Source: an uncultured Commensalibacter sp. (GTDB taxonomy: Bacteria; Pseudomonadota; Alphaproteobacteria; Acetobacterales; Acetobacteraceae). From it: a stretch of 64,000 nt of DNA. Each line of letters opens with the position of its first letter. Position 1 is the stretch's first letter. Location: positions 186,001-250,000 of the forward strand of contig CALYOP010000001.1 in the NCBI GenBank assembly GCA_945266285.1, in the 5' to 3' direction. Positions 28,209 through 38,155 of the stretch are shown here, one piece after another. A program made the position numbers and the translations under genes. Below the pieces are notes generated by a model. That model was not told where the DNA came from and did not search any database. It saw only the letters and a list, made by a program, of their open reading frames with translations.

Positions 28209-29543
28209 TTAAAGTGCTGCGGCTTCTGTTAGACGTTTTACTACTCTGTCACGTCCAATTAAAGGCAAGAGCCCTTTCATTTCTGGCCCTTTCTCTTCAC
28301 GCGTTAAAGCCAAACGTAATGGATGAAAAAGGTCTTTTCCTTTCCGTCCAGTTTTGTCTTTTAATGCTGAAGTCCACATCCCCCACGTTTCTTCATTCCA
28401 TGGTAAATCAGGAAGCAATTCCAAGGCCTGTTTCAAATAGGGTTTGTCTGCTTCTTCAGCAATAGGAATAATATCTTCATGAACAAGATCCCACCAATAA
28501 CGTACTTCACTAAGAATATCGATATTGGGTCTTACAGCTAACCAAAAAGCTTCTGTAATCTCATGTGGAAGACGATTTTTAATTGCATCAAAAGGTAAGG
28601 TATGCAGACATTTTTTATTCAGCACCATTAATTGCTGCATATCAAAACGTGCTGCTGATTTGGAAAAGTGAGAAAGATCAAAATTCTTGGTCAACTCATC
28701 CATTTCCATAAGTTGTGGATCTTTGGAACTTCCTAAACTTGCTAAATAACAAACAATCGCTTTGGGTTCCAAACCATCTTCACGTAAGGTACGCAAAGAA
28801 ACGCTATCAAAGCGTTTAGAAAGTTTTCCGCCCGATTCATCTAATAATAAGGGTAAATGTGCAAAAGTAATTTTTTCTGCATTTCCACCCAAAGCACGGA
28901 TTAAATCAATCTGAACGCCAGTATTGGTTATATGGTCTTCACCACGAATAATATGTGTAATCCCGGTATCCAGATCATCAACAACCGAAGCCAGCGTATA
29001 AAGTACAGAACCATCCGCTTTGATCATAACAGGATCAGAAATCGACGGAAGTTTCACCCGACAACGCCCCATTACCTTATCGTCCCAATTAATTTCCTGA
29101 TCCGATAAAAGGAAACGCCAATGCGGTTTTTTACCGCTAGCTTCAGCAGCTGCACGCTGCTCTGCAGTCATTTTCAACATGGCCCGATCATAAACGGGTG
29201 GTTTGTTTTGCCGCCGGCGCAATTCGCGTTTGAAATCCAGCTCCTGTTTAGTTTCGTAACAAGGATATAAACGTCCCGATTGCTTTAATTGCTCAATCGC
29301 TTGATTATAACGGTCAAACCGATCCGATTGAAGCATAAATTCGTCCCAGGACAAACCTAACCACTGAAGACTTTTTTCGATTTCCCGAACGTATTCTTCT
29401 TTGGAACGCTCTGCATCCGTATCATCAATACGTAGCAGAAAGGTTCCTCCAAAACGACGAGCATATAAAGCATTAGCAACGGCTAATCGCGCATTACCAA
29501 CATGCATAAGACCTGTTGGACTAGGGGCAAAACGTAATTTCAT
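28209..29543 (-). CDS. gltX2: Glutamyl-tRNA synthetase paralogue (GltX2)
   Basis: Class I aminoacyl-tRNA synthetase of 444 residues. The HIGH-type motif reads PTGLMHVGNAR (residues 9-19) and the KMSKS-type motif is GGKLSKRFD near 240. It differs widely from the second gltX at 54411-55814; for example it has RIDDTDAERS where the other has [10 protein letters not shown]. Alphaproteobacteria often carry two GluRS: one charges tRNA-Glu and the other is specialised for tRNA-Gln, feeding the GatCAB amidotransferase, because GlnRS is absent. Which does which here cannot be read from sequence. Confidence 0.9.
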   Translation of the reverse strand: MKLRFAPSPTGLMHVGNARLAVANALYARRFGGTFLLRIDDTDAERSKEEYVREIEKSLQWLGLSWDEFMLQSDRFDRYNQAIEQLKQSGRLYPCYETKQELDFKRELRRRQNKPPVYDRAMLKMTAEQRAAAEASGKKPHWRFLLSDQEINWDDKVMGRCRVKLPSISDPVMIKADGSVLYTLASVVDDLDTGITHIIRGEDHITNTGVQIDLIRALGGNAEKITFAHLPLLLDESGGKLSKRFDSVSLRTLREDGLEPKAIVCYLASLGSSKDPQLMEMDELTKNFDLSHFSKSAARFDMQQLMVLNKKCLHTLPFDAIKNRLPHEITEAFWLAVRPNIDILSEVRYWWDLVHEDIIPIAEEADKPYLKQALELLPDLPWNEETWGMWTSALKDKTGRKGKDLFHPLRLALTREEKGPEMKGLLPLIGRDRVVKRLTEAAAL

Positions 29544-29602
29544 GTGTAAACTTTAATTAGAAAAAAACAAAAATCCAGCCTCTTGAATGAATTGATCAAT
29601 AT

Positions 29603-29986
29603 CTAAAATTTTTCTTCATCCATGAGACGACGAGGATCCAAAGCACGCCAGTCACATTCCATTGGTGTTGCAACATTCTCGATAAAATTATTTATCTCAG
29701 AACTTGAATACCATGCCATATCTGGGTCAGCAAGGACTTCGACATCTTCACCGTAGTTTGACCAAGTTTTTAAAATCTCTTCATGAGAAGCACGGGGTAG
29801 ACGGCAATGTTCAATACTGTCCCTTACATAAGCACGTGCGAATGCATTTGCATGTTCTATACTATAAAAGCCCTTGATGGTTTCAACGATTCTGTCTTCA
29901 CCCTCTCCAGACATATCAATAATCTGAACAGCCCAATCGCCAGCTTTCTGTTCAGGAGCATCTTTTGTTTCTTCAAGCGTTGACAC
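29603..29986 (-). CDS. Conserved hypothetical protein coupled to pncB
   Basis: 127 residues, acidic overall, with no signal peptide or membrane helix. It begins with GTG 6 nt after the pncB stop; a GGAG about 10 nt upstream lies inside the pncB end, so the pair is translated together. Visible patterns are WAVQIIDMSGEG, AFARAYVRDSIE and the end CDWRALDPRRLMDEEKF. I do not recognise a family or function. The tight coupling suggests a role with nicotinate phosphoribosyltransferase. Confidence 0.6.
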   Translation of the reverse strand: MSTLEETKDAPEQKAGDWAVQIIDMSGEGEDRIVETIKGFYSIEHANAFARAYVRDSIEHCRLPRASHEEILKTWSNYGEDVEVLADPDMAWYSSSEINNFIENVATPMECDWRALDPRRLMDEEKF

Positions 29987-29992
29987 TTAAAT

Positions 29993-31225
29993 TTAATCTC
30001 CATCTTTTAATTCTGGAACATATTTTTTGGCATAATCAATAAGAAATTCACGACCCTTTTTAATACTAGGAACGCGATCATAAGCTACAATATCCGCTGT
30101 AGCATAAGTTTCTGCCCATATAGAGGGTATAAAGGAACCCGTGCCAACAAAATCAACCGGTGCTTGAGTCGTAGCAATTATTTTGCACTTCTCTACATTG
30201 AATCCAGAGGATGCGATAATCTTTACATTTGGAAATCCAGATTCATCCAAAACTTCACGCATTCGCCAAATAGCAGCTGCAGAAACCCCCATCCCCACGA
30301 GATCGACTAATTCTTTTTCAGAATAATAACCCTGAAATGTAGAAGGAGTATGCCGTAAAATCACCGCATAAGATGATTGTCGATCAAGTCCTTCTAAATA
30401 ACGAGCACCATGAGTATCTAAACGTAAAGTAATACGACCTTCAGCAGCCAATTCGGGGAAATTTCTACAAACTTCTAAACCGTCCGTAATTTCTTTACCA
30501 AAATAATCAACCAACACCCCTAAAGGCTGTTCTGGAAATTGTTCGTGAAACATTTGCGCTGCTCGCAATGTTGATCCTGCATAACCAATCAACGCATGCG
30601 GCATGGTTCCGAATCCTGTTTGCTGTCCAAAAAAACGTCCCGTAAGATTACTTGCAGTACCAATAAATCCTTTTACGCCTTTTTCCTTTTTTGCAGCTTC
30701 ACTACCGACCCAGACGGCATATTCCATCAGTTCCTGCATCTCATAACCTGCGCAATGCCTTGCTCCCATGGCAATAAAACCCGTATTGGGTAGCAACTTT
30801 GCCATTTCATACGCATTCGCAGAAGCAACACAACATGCGCCAAGTTTCTGCAACAATATTGTTTCCAATACGGTTAACTGTTGGAAAGAACCTCTTAGAT
30901 ATAAAATCGGTTGGCCAGCACTTACCCATTCGCCTTCGGGGTGAGCCAGATAATAAGTCAGATCAATATTTTCTTTCTTTGCAACATTTTCCAGCCAATG
31001 GATGACTAAACGTGGTGCGGAAATAACGGGTCTTCTTAAAAAAATTGCATAGATGACTTCCTTATCACCGTAATGCTGAACAATTTTTTTAGTCCGATTA
31101 AAATAAGCATCCGTTCGGTCTTCAATAGCACATGCTTCAACTGGTTGTGTCGCTGCTATCGTTTGTGACAATGCGATATCAGGATTTGATATCGTCTTAT
31201 TATCTGTCATAGACTCTACTTTCAT
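29993..31225 (-). CDS. pncB: Nicotinate phosphoribosyltransferase
   Basis: Adds PRPP to nicotinate to give NaMN in NAD salvage. Visible features: early YFNRTKKIVQHYGD, the mid-protein ARHCAGYEMQELMEYAVWVGS region and IASSGFNVEKC near residue 335, followed by FVGTGSFIPS (phosphate-binding). At 410 residues it is close to the usual length. A second ATG five codons in is possible. It belongs to a minus-strand run with aroG upstream (14 nt away) and the small 127-residue protein downstream. Confidence 0.85.
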   Translation of the reverse strand: MKVESMTDNKTISNPDIALSQTIAATQPVEACAIEDRTDAYFNRTKKIVQHYGDKEVIYAIFLRRPVISAPRLVIHWLENVAKKENIDLTYYLAHPEGEWVSAGQPILYLRGSFQQLTVLETILLQKLGACCVASANAYEMAKLLPNTGFIAMGARHCAGYEMQELMEYAVWVGSEAAKKEKGVKGFIGTASNLTGRFFGQQTGFGTMPHALIGYAGSTLRAAQMFHEQFPEQPLGVLVDYFGKEITDGLEVCRNFPELAAEGRITLRLDTHGARYLEGLDRQSSYAVILRHTPSTFQGYYSEKELVDLVGMGVSAAAIWRMREVLDESGFPNVKIIASSGFNVEKCKIIATTQAPVDFVGTGSFIPSIWAETYATADIVAYDRVPSIKKGREFLIDYAKKYVPELKDGD

Positions 31226-31239
31226 TATGTAGGTTTTAA

Positions 31240-32637
31240 TTATTTGTTTAGTTTCATAAAATGACGTGTTGTCAATTCTTCAGCCACCAAAAAGGCCATT
31301 TCTAAAGATTGTTCTGCGTTAAGACGCGGATCACAAAATGTCTGATAGCGTTCATTTAAATCGGCTTCTGTTAAATGATGTGCACCACCAACGCATTCCG
31401 TCACATTTTGTCCGGTCATTTCAACATGGATTCCACCGGGATAAGCATTTTCTGAAGAAAAAACATCAAAAAACCCAATTACTTCAGATAATATTGCATC
31501 AAATGTACGCGTTTTAACGCCTTCACTTGTACTGATCGTGTTTCCATGCATAGGATCACATAACCAAGTAACAATTTTACCTTCTTTTTTAACTTCTCGA
31601 ACAAAAGGAGGTAATAATTCACGAATTTTCTGAGCACCCATCCGCGTAATCAACGAAATTCGTCCAGGCTCATTTGAAGGATTAAGAATTTCAATGAGTT
31701 TTAATATTTCTTCAATCTTAGCGGTAGGACCAACCTTAATACCAATAGGATTACGCAAACCACGTAAAAATTCTACATGTGCACCATCGGGTTGTCGGGT
31801 ACGATCACCAATCCACAAGAAATGGGCGGAACAGCCGTACCATTCACCGGTTGTGGAATCAATACGTGTTAATGCTTGCTCATATGGAAGTAATAACGCT
31901 TCATGCGAGGTATAAAATTCAGTTTCCTGAATTTGTGGTGAATTTTCAGCGGTCAAACCACAAGCACGCATAAACGACAATGTTTCATCAATTCGATTAG
32001 CAAGAACACTATAACGTTTTGCGAGCGGAGAACGTTCGACAAACCCAAGATTCCAACGATGAACAGCGTTTAAATTGGCATATCCCCCTGTTGCAAAAGC
32101 ACGCAACAGATTCAAAATTCCCGCCGATTGGAAATAAGCAATTTCCATCCGTTTTGGATCTGGTATACGGGCCTGTTCCGTAAATTCAGCCCCATTAATA
32201 ATTTCACCACGATAAGAAAGTAAAGAAACTCCGTTTCGTGTTTCTGTCGGTGATGAACGTGGTTTTGCAAATTGTCCTGCAATACGACCGATTTTAATAA
32301 CGGGTACTTTTGCACCAAATGCCAATACTGCAGCCATTTGCAAAGTTATACGAAAAATATCACGGATAATATCCGCGGTAAATTCCCCAAAACTTTCTGC
32401 ACAAGGGCCACCTTGCAAGACAAAAGCTTCACCTTTTGCCGCTGCGGCCAGCTGTTCTTTTAAACGCCGTGTTTCACCCGCAAAAACAAGCGGTGGATAT
32501 CGACGCAATCTCTCTTCCATTGCTTGTAAAGCATTAGCATCAGGGTAATCGGGAACATGTTTTACTGGGAATGAACGCCAGCTTTCTGGTACCCAGGGTG
32601 AGAGTTTTGGATTAGTAATATTTAAAGTATCGCCCAT
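31240..32637 (-). CDS. aroG: Class II 3-deoxy-7-phosphoheptulonate synthase
   Basis: First enzyme of the shikimate pathway: condenses PEP and erythrose 4-phosphate. It is the plant-like (class II) type: [10 protein letters not shown] at the N-terminus, [12 protein letters not shown] near 79, FAKPRSSP near 128, [27 protein letters not shown] (shown here as its parts: [14 protein letters not shown] and GAHVEF) and the late [10 protein letters not shown]. The start is ATG 32637. The frame stays open 39 codons further to a TTG, but that segment is hydrophobic and unlike the family. It is followed 14 nt later by pncB. Confidence 0.93.
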   Translation of the reverse strand: MGDTLNITNPKLSPWVPESWRSFPVKHVPDYPDANALQAMEERLRRYPPLVFAGETRRLKEQLAAAAKGEAFVLQGGPCAESFGEFTADIIRDIFRITLQMAAVLAFGAKVPVIKIGRIAGQFAKPRSSPTETRNGVSLLSYRGEIINGAEFTEQARIPDPKRMEIAYFQSAGILNLLRAFATGGYANLNAVHRWNLGFVERSPLAKRYSVLANRIDETLSFMRACGLTAENSPQIQETEFYTSHEALLLPYEQALTRIDSTTGEWYGCSAHFLWIGDRTRQPDGAHVEFLRGLRNPIGIKVGPTAKIEEILKLIEILNPSNEPGRISLITRMGAQKIRELLPPFVREVKKEGKIVTWLCDPMHGNTISTSEGVKTRTFDAILSEVIGFFDVFSSENAYPGGIHVEMTGQNVTECVGGAHHLTEADLNERYQTFCDPRLNAEQSLEMAFLVAEELTTRHFMKLNK

Positions 32638-32934
32638 TGGGTAAATCCTAACCAAGATGATGCAAATTAAAATGAAGAATGATACGCATTCGTTAAAGCC
32701 GTAGAATATGATTTTTCTATATGATGATTCAAGTACTGTCCTAAAATAAAACACATGTTCAATAAATAATTTATTGTTGTTTCCTTCATTTTACTTCAAA
32801 AGTGCTCTGAAACGTTTATATCGCATAAAAATACATTATATTTTAGATATAGCTGAATATTATTGTTTTTTTTAAAGAGATTCTCTAATAGACTTTACTC
32901 GATCTTCAAAAAATGTTTAATGGAAAGATTGCTT

Positions 32935-33747
32935 ATGTTTTCTCGCTTGCCACGCCGTTTTTTTATAACAAGCACCCTGTCATTGGCAGCTGGTTTCTTT
33001 TTATCTTGTTCAGCCTTTGCAGCTTCAGAAAAAACATTGAAACTTGGAATTATTCCTGGACCTGAAGAGCAGCTTGCCATTATTGCAAAAGACATTGCCA
33101 AAACAAAAGGTATTGATGTTCAGCTTGTCCATTTTCAGGATTACAATCTTCCTAACGAAGCTTTGGTTGGCAAGGATATTGATGCAAACGCTATTCAACA
33201 TAAGCCTTTTTTGGATGCACAAATTAAAACCAGAGGTTATAAGTTAACCGTGCTAGGCAATACTTGGGTCGAGCCTCTAGGTTATTATTCCCATAAAGTC
33301 CCTTCAATCGATAAACTTCCTGATGGTGCTACTATCGGCATTCAAAATGATACTTCTAATCGAGGGCGTGCGCTTAATCTTCTTGAAAAACATGGTTTGA
33401 TCGGTTTCAAAAAAGACCACCCTGCTTTGCCAAGTCTTGCTGATATTGTAGATAATCCCCATCATTTCAAATTCATCGAAATGGATGCGGCTCAACTTGC
33501 CCGTTCGTTGGACGATCTCAGTATGTCTTGCATCAATACCAATTTTGTTATTGCTGCTGGTATTGACCCTAAAACGGTTCTTATCCAAGAAGATCGTATG
33601 AATAACCCTTATGCTAACATTATTGCCGTACGACAGGGAGAAGAAAATCTTCCTGAAATGAAAGTTTTACTAGAAAGTTTTCATTCCGATGCTGTGCGTA
33701 AAGCCATGCTAGATAAATTCCATGGTGCAATCTTGCCTGCCTGGTAA
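32935..33747 (+). CDS. metQ: Methionine ABC transporter substrate-binding protein
   Basis: 270 residues from ATG 32935, which has GGAAAG 7 nt upstream; ATG 32920 in the same frame is an alternative. A signal sequence ends around FFLSC-SAFAA. A Cys at this place allows lipoprotein anchoring, but the lipobox is poor, so cleavage at AFA-A is also possible. NLPA-family features are clear: KLGIIPGPEEQ, QLVHFQDYNLPNEAL, DANAIQHKPFLD and the YANIIAVR end. First gene of metQ-metN-metI. The 297-nt region upstream shows no riboswitch I can recognise. Confidence 0.92.
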   Translation: MFSRLPRRFFITSTLSLAAGFFLSCSAFAASEKTLKLGIIPGPEEQLAIIAKDIAKTKGIDVQLVHFQDYNLPNEALVGKDIDANAIQHKPFLDAQIKTRGYKLTVLGNTWVEPLGYYSHKVPSIDKLPDGATIGIQNDTSNRGRALNLLEKHGLIGFKKDHPALPSLADIVDNPHHFKFIEMDAAQLARSLDDLSMSCINTNFVIAAGIDPKTVLIQEDRMNNPYANIIAVRQGEENLPEMKVLLESFHSDAVRKAMLDKFHGAILPAW

Positions 33748-33759
33748 TAGAATAGATAT

Positions 33760-34845
33760 ATGGCTGAATTTTTAAAACCTTCTGGTTCTTCTAATAATAC
33801 GGCTTTAGAAGAACCCGTAGTAATGTTTGACGATGTATGTCGGATATTTAATAATCATCATGCGCTTTCTCATCTCTCCTTTTCTGTACAACGTGGAGAG
33901 ATATTAGGTATTATCGGTCATTCAGGTGCAGGAAAAACAACGCTTTTACGTTGTTTGGCTGGGCTTGAACGACCTAATACAGGTCGCGTAATGGTTGAAG
34001 GTAATGATATCGCCCATTTACCCGATAAACAGCTTTTACCTCTCCGTCAAAAAATCGGCTTGGTGTTTCAGCATTTTAATCTTCTAAGCTCGAAAACAGC
34101 GTTACAAAATATCGCACTTCCTTTAAAAATCTCTGGAGTGACGCGTCATAAACGATTAGAAAAAGCTAAAGAACTAATAGAATTAGTTGGCTTACCTGAT
34201 AAAGCGAATCTTTATCCTTCCCAACTTTCAGGTGGGCAAAAACAACGTATTGGTATTGCACGTGCTTTAGCTGCCAATCCTGCCTTATTGCTCTGTGATG
34301 AAGCTACATCGGCTCTTGATCCAGAAACAACGCGTTCTATCTTAGAATTATTGTCTGATATCAATAAGAAGTTAAAGTTAACAATTATTTTAATTACTCA
34401 CGAAATGAGTGTTATACGCCATCTGGCTGATCGGGTCATTGTCTTACAAAAAGGGAAAATAATCGAGCAAGGTGCCGTTACCCATGTCTTTACGCACCCA
34501 AAGGCCGAAGTCACAAAGCAATTATTACGAGAAGAACAGCCTTATCTTCCTGCATATATTGTTGAAAAGATACATCCTACACCACAAAATTTGGATGATT
34601 TTGTCATTCTTAAAGTCATCATGCTTGGTTCTATTATTAGACAGCCATTGATTGCGCGCTTACAAAACGAATATGGCATTGCTGCCAATCTTCTCGAAGG
34701 CGGTATTTCCCATATTCAGGAAACGCCTATCGGGACTTTATTTCTGCTGTTTCCTGCACAACAAAGCCAAAAAGCTATTGATGCATTAACCCAATTAGGT
34801 GTCGAAACCGTTGAAAGTTTAGGTTATGTTTCCTCATCTATTTAA
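33760..34845 (+). CDS. metN: Methionine ABC transporter ATP-binding protein
   Basis: 361 residues. Walker A GHSGAGKTTLLR (near residue 53), the Q-loop, the signature LSGGQKQRIGIARALA near 158, Walker B LLCDEATSALD near 180, and the switch His in LITHEM. Residues ~285-360 form a NIL domain, which binds methionine in MetN and shuts the transporter down when cytosolic methionine is high. It starts 12 nt after metQ and overlaps metI by 20 nt. Confidence 0.95.
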   Translation: MAEFLKPSGSSNNTALEEPVVMFDDVCRIFNNHHALSHLSFSVQRGEILGIIGHSGAGKTTLLRCLAGLERPNTGRVMVEGNDIAHLPDKQLLPLRQKIGLVFQHFNLLSSKTALQNIALPLKISGVTRHKRLEKAKELIELVGLPDKANLYPSQLSGGQKQRIGIARALAANPALLLCDEATSALDPETTRSILELLSDINKKLKLTIILITHEMSVIRHLADRVIVLQKGKIIEQGAVTHVFTHPKAEVTKQLLREEQPYLPAYIVEKIHPTPQNLDDFVILKVIMLGSIIRQPLIARLQNEYGIAANLLEGGISHIQETPIGTLFLLFPAQQSQKAIDALTQLGVETVESLGYVSSSI

Positions 34846-35509
34846 TTTATCCGCTTATGAGCTGAACCAATTTTACGTTTCCACAATTGAAACGATTGAA
34901 ATGACTGTGGCTTGTGGTTTCTTTACCCTTGTAATTGGTCTACCATTAGCATTGATTCTGGTTGCGACGGCACCAGACGGGTTGAAACCTATGCCTGTTG
35001 TTCATCGGGTGCTTGGATTTATAATCAATATTTTCCGTTCCATTCCATTCATTATCCTGCTGGTTGCTTTAATTCCCTTTACCCGATTTGTTATGGGTAC
35101 CTTTATTGGAACGCAGGCTGCTATCCTGCCATTATCAATTGCGACAATCCCTTATTTTACCCGTATTGCCGAAGCTTCATTTCGCGAAGTCGATCAAAGT
35201 TTAATAGAAGCAGTTCGCGCTATGGGTGGAAGTCGTATTGCTATCATTCGTGAAGTAATTTTGCCCGAATCGTTACCCAGCATCATTTCTGGATTTACGG
35301 TAACGGTTGTACTGATTATCGGCATTTCCGCAATGGCCGGAGCAATAGGTGCTGGTGGTTTGGGAAATCTCGCTATCGTTTATGGTTTTCAGGAATTCCG
35401 CTACGATATTACCTTGATTGTTGTGGTTATTTTAGTGATCATGGTATCTATTATTCAATGGATTGGTGATTATTTAGCTCGGCGGTTTAACCACCGAAAT
35501 AATTTTTAA
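34826..35509 (+). CDS. metI: Methionine ABC transporter permease
   Basis: 227 residues with five or six transmembrane helices and the EAA coupling motif (EAVRAMGGSRIAIIREVILPE near residue 130), which docks onto MetN. The short N-terminal domain matches MetI. It overlaps metN by 20 nt, so translation is likely coupled. Its stop overlaps the convergent alkB stop by 4 nt. Confidence 0.95.
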   Translation: MFPHLFNLSAYELNQFYVSTIETIEMTVACGFFTLVIGLPLALILVATAPDGLKPMPVVHRVLGFIINIFRSIPFIILLVALIPFTRFVMGTFIGTQAAILPLSIATIPYFTRIAEASFREVDQSLIEAVRAMGGSRIAIIREVILPESLPSIISGFTVTVVLIIGISAMAGAIGAGGLGNLAIVYGFQEFRYDITLIVVVILVIMVSIIQWIGDYLARRFNHRNNF

Positions 35510-36171
35510 TATACCTTACGAAACGTTAAATTATAACGATATGGTCCAAAAATAGGATGATTCCCTTTTTGGACTGCACCTATAGCATGATAAACAAGTC
35601 TTGACTCTCCGCCCCATACGACAACATCACCGCTATGTAACATATAACGTTTTTTAGGATCGGTTCGCGAAAGACCACCCCATATAAATGGCGCTGAAAG
35701 TCCAAAAGATAACGAAACAATAGGTGCAGTTAAATCTTTTTCATCTTTATCACAATGTAACCCCATTTTATCGCCAATAGCATATCGGTTAATCAAACAA
35801 CTATCAGGAATAAAATTTTCAAATCCCCCAGCGGCAGCACATTCCTGGGCATAATCAAAAAATAATTTAGGTATCGCTGGCCATTTTCTTTTTGTAATTG
35901 GATTAAAGGCTTCGTAACGATAACCCTTATATTGATCACTGATCCAACTTATGTTTCCACATCCCGTCATAGCCGCCGCTATGCGCCCTCCTCCCCGTGT
36001 TTCATAATGATGGAATGGGATTTCTGCCGCTATAGCCTGAATAGTTTCATAAAAATAATGTTCCTGATCAATAAGCTTTTTCCGAAACAACACCGCATGT
36101 GATCCGATTTGTTCTTTTTTTATATTATCAAAGAAAAGATCATCCATTGAATCAACCCGATTAAACACCAT
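35506..36171 (-). CDS. alkB: AlkB, 2-oxoglutarate/Fe(II) DNA dealkylase
   Basis: Repairs 1-methyladenine and 3-methylcytosine by oxidative demethylation. The iron ligands are H-x-D in LHCDKDE and the distal His in LVYHAIG; the 2-oxoglutarate-binding R-x-N-x-T-x-R is RYNLTFR near the C-terminus. The start is ATG 36171, with AAAGGA 7 nt upstream, giving 221 residues; the frame extends to a TTG 21 nt further. No ada or alkA gene is nearby. Confidence 0.9.
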   Translation of the reverse strand: MVFNRVDSMDDLFFDNIKKEQIGSHAVLFRKKLIDQEHYFYETIQAIAAEIPFHHYETRGGGRIAAAMTGCGNISWISDQYKGYRYEAFNPITKRKWPAIPKLFFDYAQECAAAGGFENFIPDSCLINRYAIGDKMGLHCDKDEKDLTAPIVSLSFGLSAPFIWGGLSRTDPKKRYMLHSGDVVVWGGESRLVYHAIGAVQKGNHPIFGPYRYNLTFRKVY

Positions 36172-36384
36172 TTGATAATCCTTTTGAATCAAATGAAATA
36201 AAAAAGATTTTATTCAATTTTTTTATTATGATTATTGATCGGCTTAATTTTCACACCTTTATTTAAATAATAGCTATTGTCACATTTAGCTTCTGATCAC
36301 TCATCCTATCAGATTTATTTATTTGCTCGAGATTTTTCAAAAAATAGATTAATATTGCTCTTTAGTTATGGAGGGATTGATTTC

Positions 36385-36759
36385 ATGAATTGGATAAAAA
36401 CAAGTTTTTGCGGATTTACTATGCTTTTATCCGTAATGGCTTTTTCAGCTTACGGACAAGAAGGTAATATCAATTTTAATACTGCAAACCCAGATCAAGC
36501 ACAGCCTTTACCTGGTGGTCAATCCGGTTCTGAACATTTAACGGTTCACGGAAGACGCGCGCCTCCTCCTGGATATACCTATGCACCTTCAATGGAATTA
36601 CAACATGGTCCAGATCCAGAGCATAAATCATCAATTGCACGAGATCCCGTAAGTGGTGCAAATTTATCAAGATTTGGAACAGCATATCAGGAAAGTGGCC
36701 CTGTAGGTCAAGGAAAGGTCGGAGACGCTACAGGAAATGCATGGTTAACACCACGCTAA
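36385..36759 (+). CDS. Small secreted Pro/Gly-rich protein
   Basis: 124 residues with a Sec signal peptide (MNWIKTSFCGFTMLLSVMAF, cleaved near SAYG-QEG) and a mature part rich in Pro, Gly, Asn and Gln and without cysteine. The start ATG is preceded by a good GGAGGG (36370-36375). I do not recognise a family. Motifs visible are HGRRAPPPGYTYAP and GDATGNAWLTP. It probably acts in the periplasm or outside the cell. Its stop codon overlaps the convergent gor stop by 4 nt. Confidence 0.6.
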   Translation: MNWIKTSFCGFTMLLSVMAFSAYGQEGNINFNTANPDQAQPLPGGQSGSEHLTVHGRRAPPPGYTYAPSMELQHGPDPEHKSSIARDPVSGANLSRFGTAYQESGPVGQGKVGDATGNAWLTPR

Positions 36760-38150
36760 GATTTCTTACAAGCAGTCCGCGTTTTCTGCCGCATAGTAAC
36801 CAATTCTTCAGCAGAAGTTGGATGTATTCCAATCGTTTGATCAAAATCTGCTTTAGTTAATCCTGCTGCGATTGCAACTGAAAATCCTTGAAGAATTTCA
36901 GGAGCATCGTCACCTAGCATATGTAATCCAACCACCTTTTGCGATGCTTTATCAACGATCATCTTTATAAAAGTTTTGAGTTTTCGTTGAGTAAATGCAT
37001 AACGCATGGGCGTGAATTGAGAGACGTAAATCTCCATATCGCCCTTTTTCACTGCTTCGTCTTCAGTTAAACCAACAGACGCTAACGGTGGAGAACAGAA
37101 TACAGCTTTTGGGGTTGCATCATAAGCACTAACCCGTTTTTTATTTCCATACAACCGATCGGCTAAAGCATGACCTTGGGCAATCGCAACGGGTGTTAAG
37201 TTAATTTTATCAACAACATCCCCAATCGCATAAATATGCGGTTTTGAGGTCTCAAACTGCTCATCAATTACAATCTGACCTTTATCGGCTAATTTTATCC
37301 CAATTTTTTCTAGTCCTAAACCTTCAATATTAGGTTTCCGACCAGTAGCAAAGAACACGCAATCGGTTTCTAAAATCTGCCCATCATCAAGATGCAAGCG
37401 ATATGCTTCCGTTGTTTTTTCAATTTTAGCCGGTGTTAATTTGACGTGTTGCGTAATTCCCCGTTGTGCTAATGCATCATATAGCGCTTGTCGTAACTCT
37501 TCATCAAATCCCCGTAAAGGAATAGGTTGACGATAAACCATATCGATTTTGGAACCTAATCCCTTAAATATACCTGCAAATTCAACACCGATATAACCAG
37601 AACCAATAATCGTTACCCGTTCCGGCCGTTCTGGTAGGTAAAAGGCTTGATCAGAAGTAATTCCGAATTCTTTACCCTTAATATTTAAAACAGTTGGTGT
37701 AGAACCAGTGGCTATAACAAAACGTGCGGCAGTAAGGCGCTGTTCTTGGGAATTTGCTTCAGATAATTCTGATGGTTTTAAAACAATCGTGTGCTCATCT
37801 TCGAAACCAGCTTGTCCCGTGAACAAACTTACATTTGCTTTTTTTAGAAGCGAAACATAAATTTTGTTCAAACGCGCAATTTCATTATCTTTGGCTTGCA
37901 TTAAAATGGACCAATGATGGGTACCTTTATGGGTATCCCATCCGTAACCATGACTATCTTCGACCTGATCGCCAAAGTTGCTGGCCAGCATCATTAGTTT
38001 CTTAGGAACGCAACCAATATTAACACAAGTACCACCCCAATGTTGCTTTTCTATAATGGCAACTTTGGCACCGTGTTCAGCGGCAATACGTGCACAACGA
38101 ACGCCCCCAGAACCCGCGCCAATAACGATCAAATCGAAATCATAATTCAT
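36756..38150 (-). CDS. gor: Glutathione-disulfide reductase
   Basis: NADPH-dependent flavoenzyme that regenerates glutathione. FAD-binding GAGSGGVRCAR at residues 12-22; redox-active disulfide GGTCVNIGCVPKK near 40; NADPH-binding GSGYIGVEFAGIF near 182, followed by a basic patch; ATGRKPN near 265; the dimer-interface His in GIHPTSAEE near the end. The length of 464 is typical. It is 5 nt downstream of fpr and probably cotranscribed, pairing two NADPH-linked oxidoreductases. Confidence 0.93.
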   Translation of the reverse strand: MNYDFDLIVIGAGSGGVRCARIAAEHGAKVAIIEKQHWGGTCVNIGCVPKKLMMLASNFGDQVEDSHGYGWDTHKGTHHWSILMQAKDNEIARLNKIYVSLLKKANVSLFTGQAGFEDEHTIVLKPSELSEANSQEQRLTAARFVIATGSTPTVLNIKGKEFGITSDQAFYLPERPERVTIIGSGYIGVEFAGIFKGLGSKIDMVYRQPIPLRGFDEELRQALYDALAQRGITQHVKLTPAKIEKTTEAYRLHLDDGQILETDCVFFATGRKPNIEGLGLEKIGIKLADKGQIVIDEQFETSKPHIYAIGDVVDKINLTPVAIAQGHALADRLYGNKKRVSAYDATPKAVFCSPPLASVGLTEDEAVKKGDMEIYVSQFTPMRYAFTQRKLKTFIKMIVDKASQKVVGLHMLGDDAPEILQGFSVAIAAGLTKADFDQTIGIHPTSAEELVTMRQKTRTACKKS

Positions 38151-38155
38151 AGCGT

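Noticed and set aside
32638-32934. Possible SAM riboswitch upstream of metQ
   Set aside because: I looked for the SAM-II type pseudoknot common in Alphaproteobacteria and could not find a convincing match; only a short AGAGA-T-TCTCT palindrome is present.
35506-35509. 4-nt overlaps of convergent stop codons (also at 36756-36759)
   Set aside because: Seen twice but explained by dense packing and the self-complementary nature of TTAA/CTAA around stop codons.
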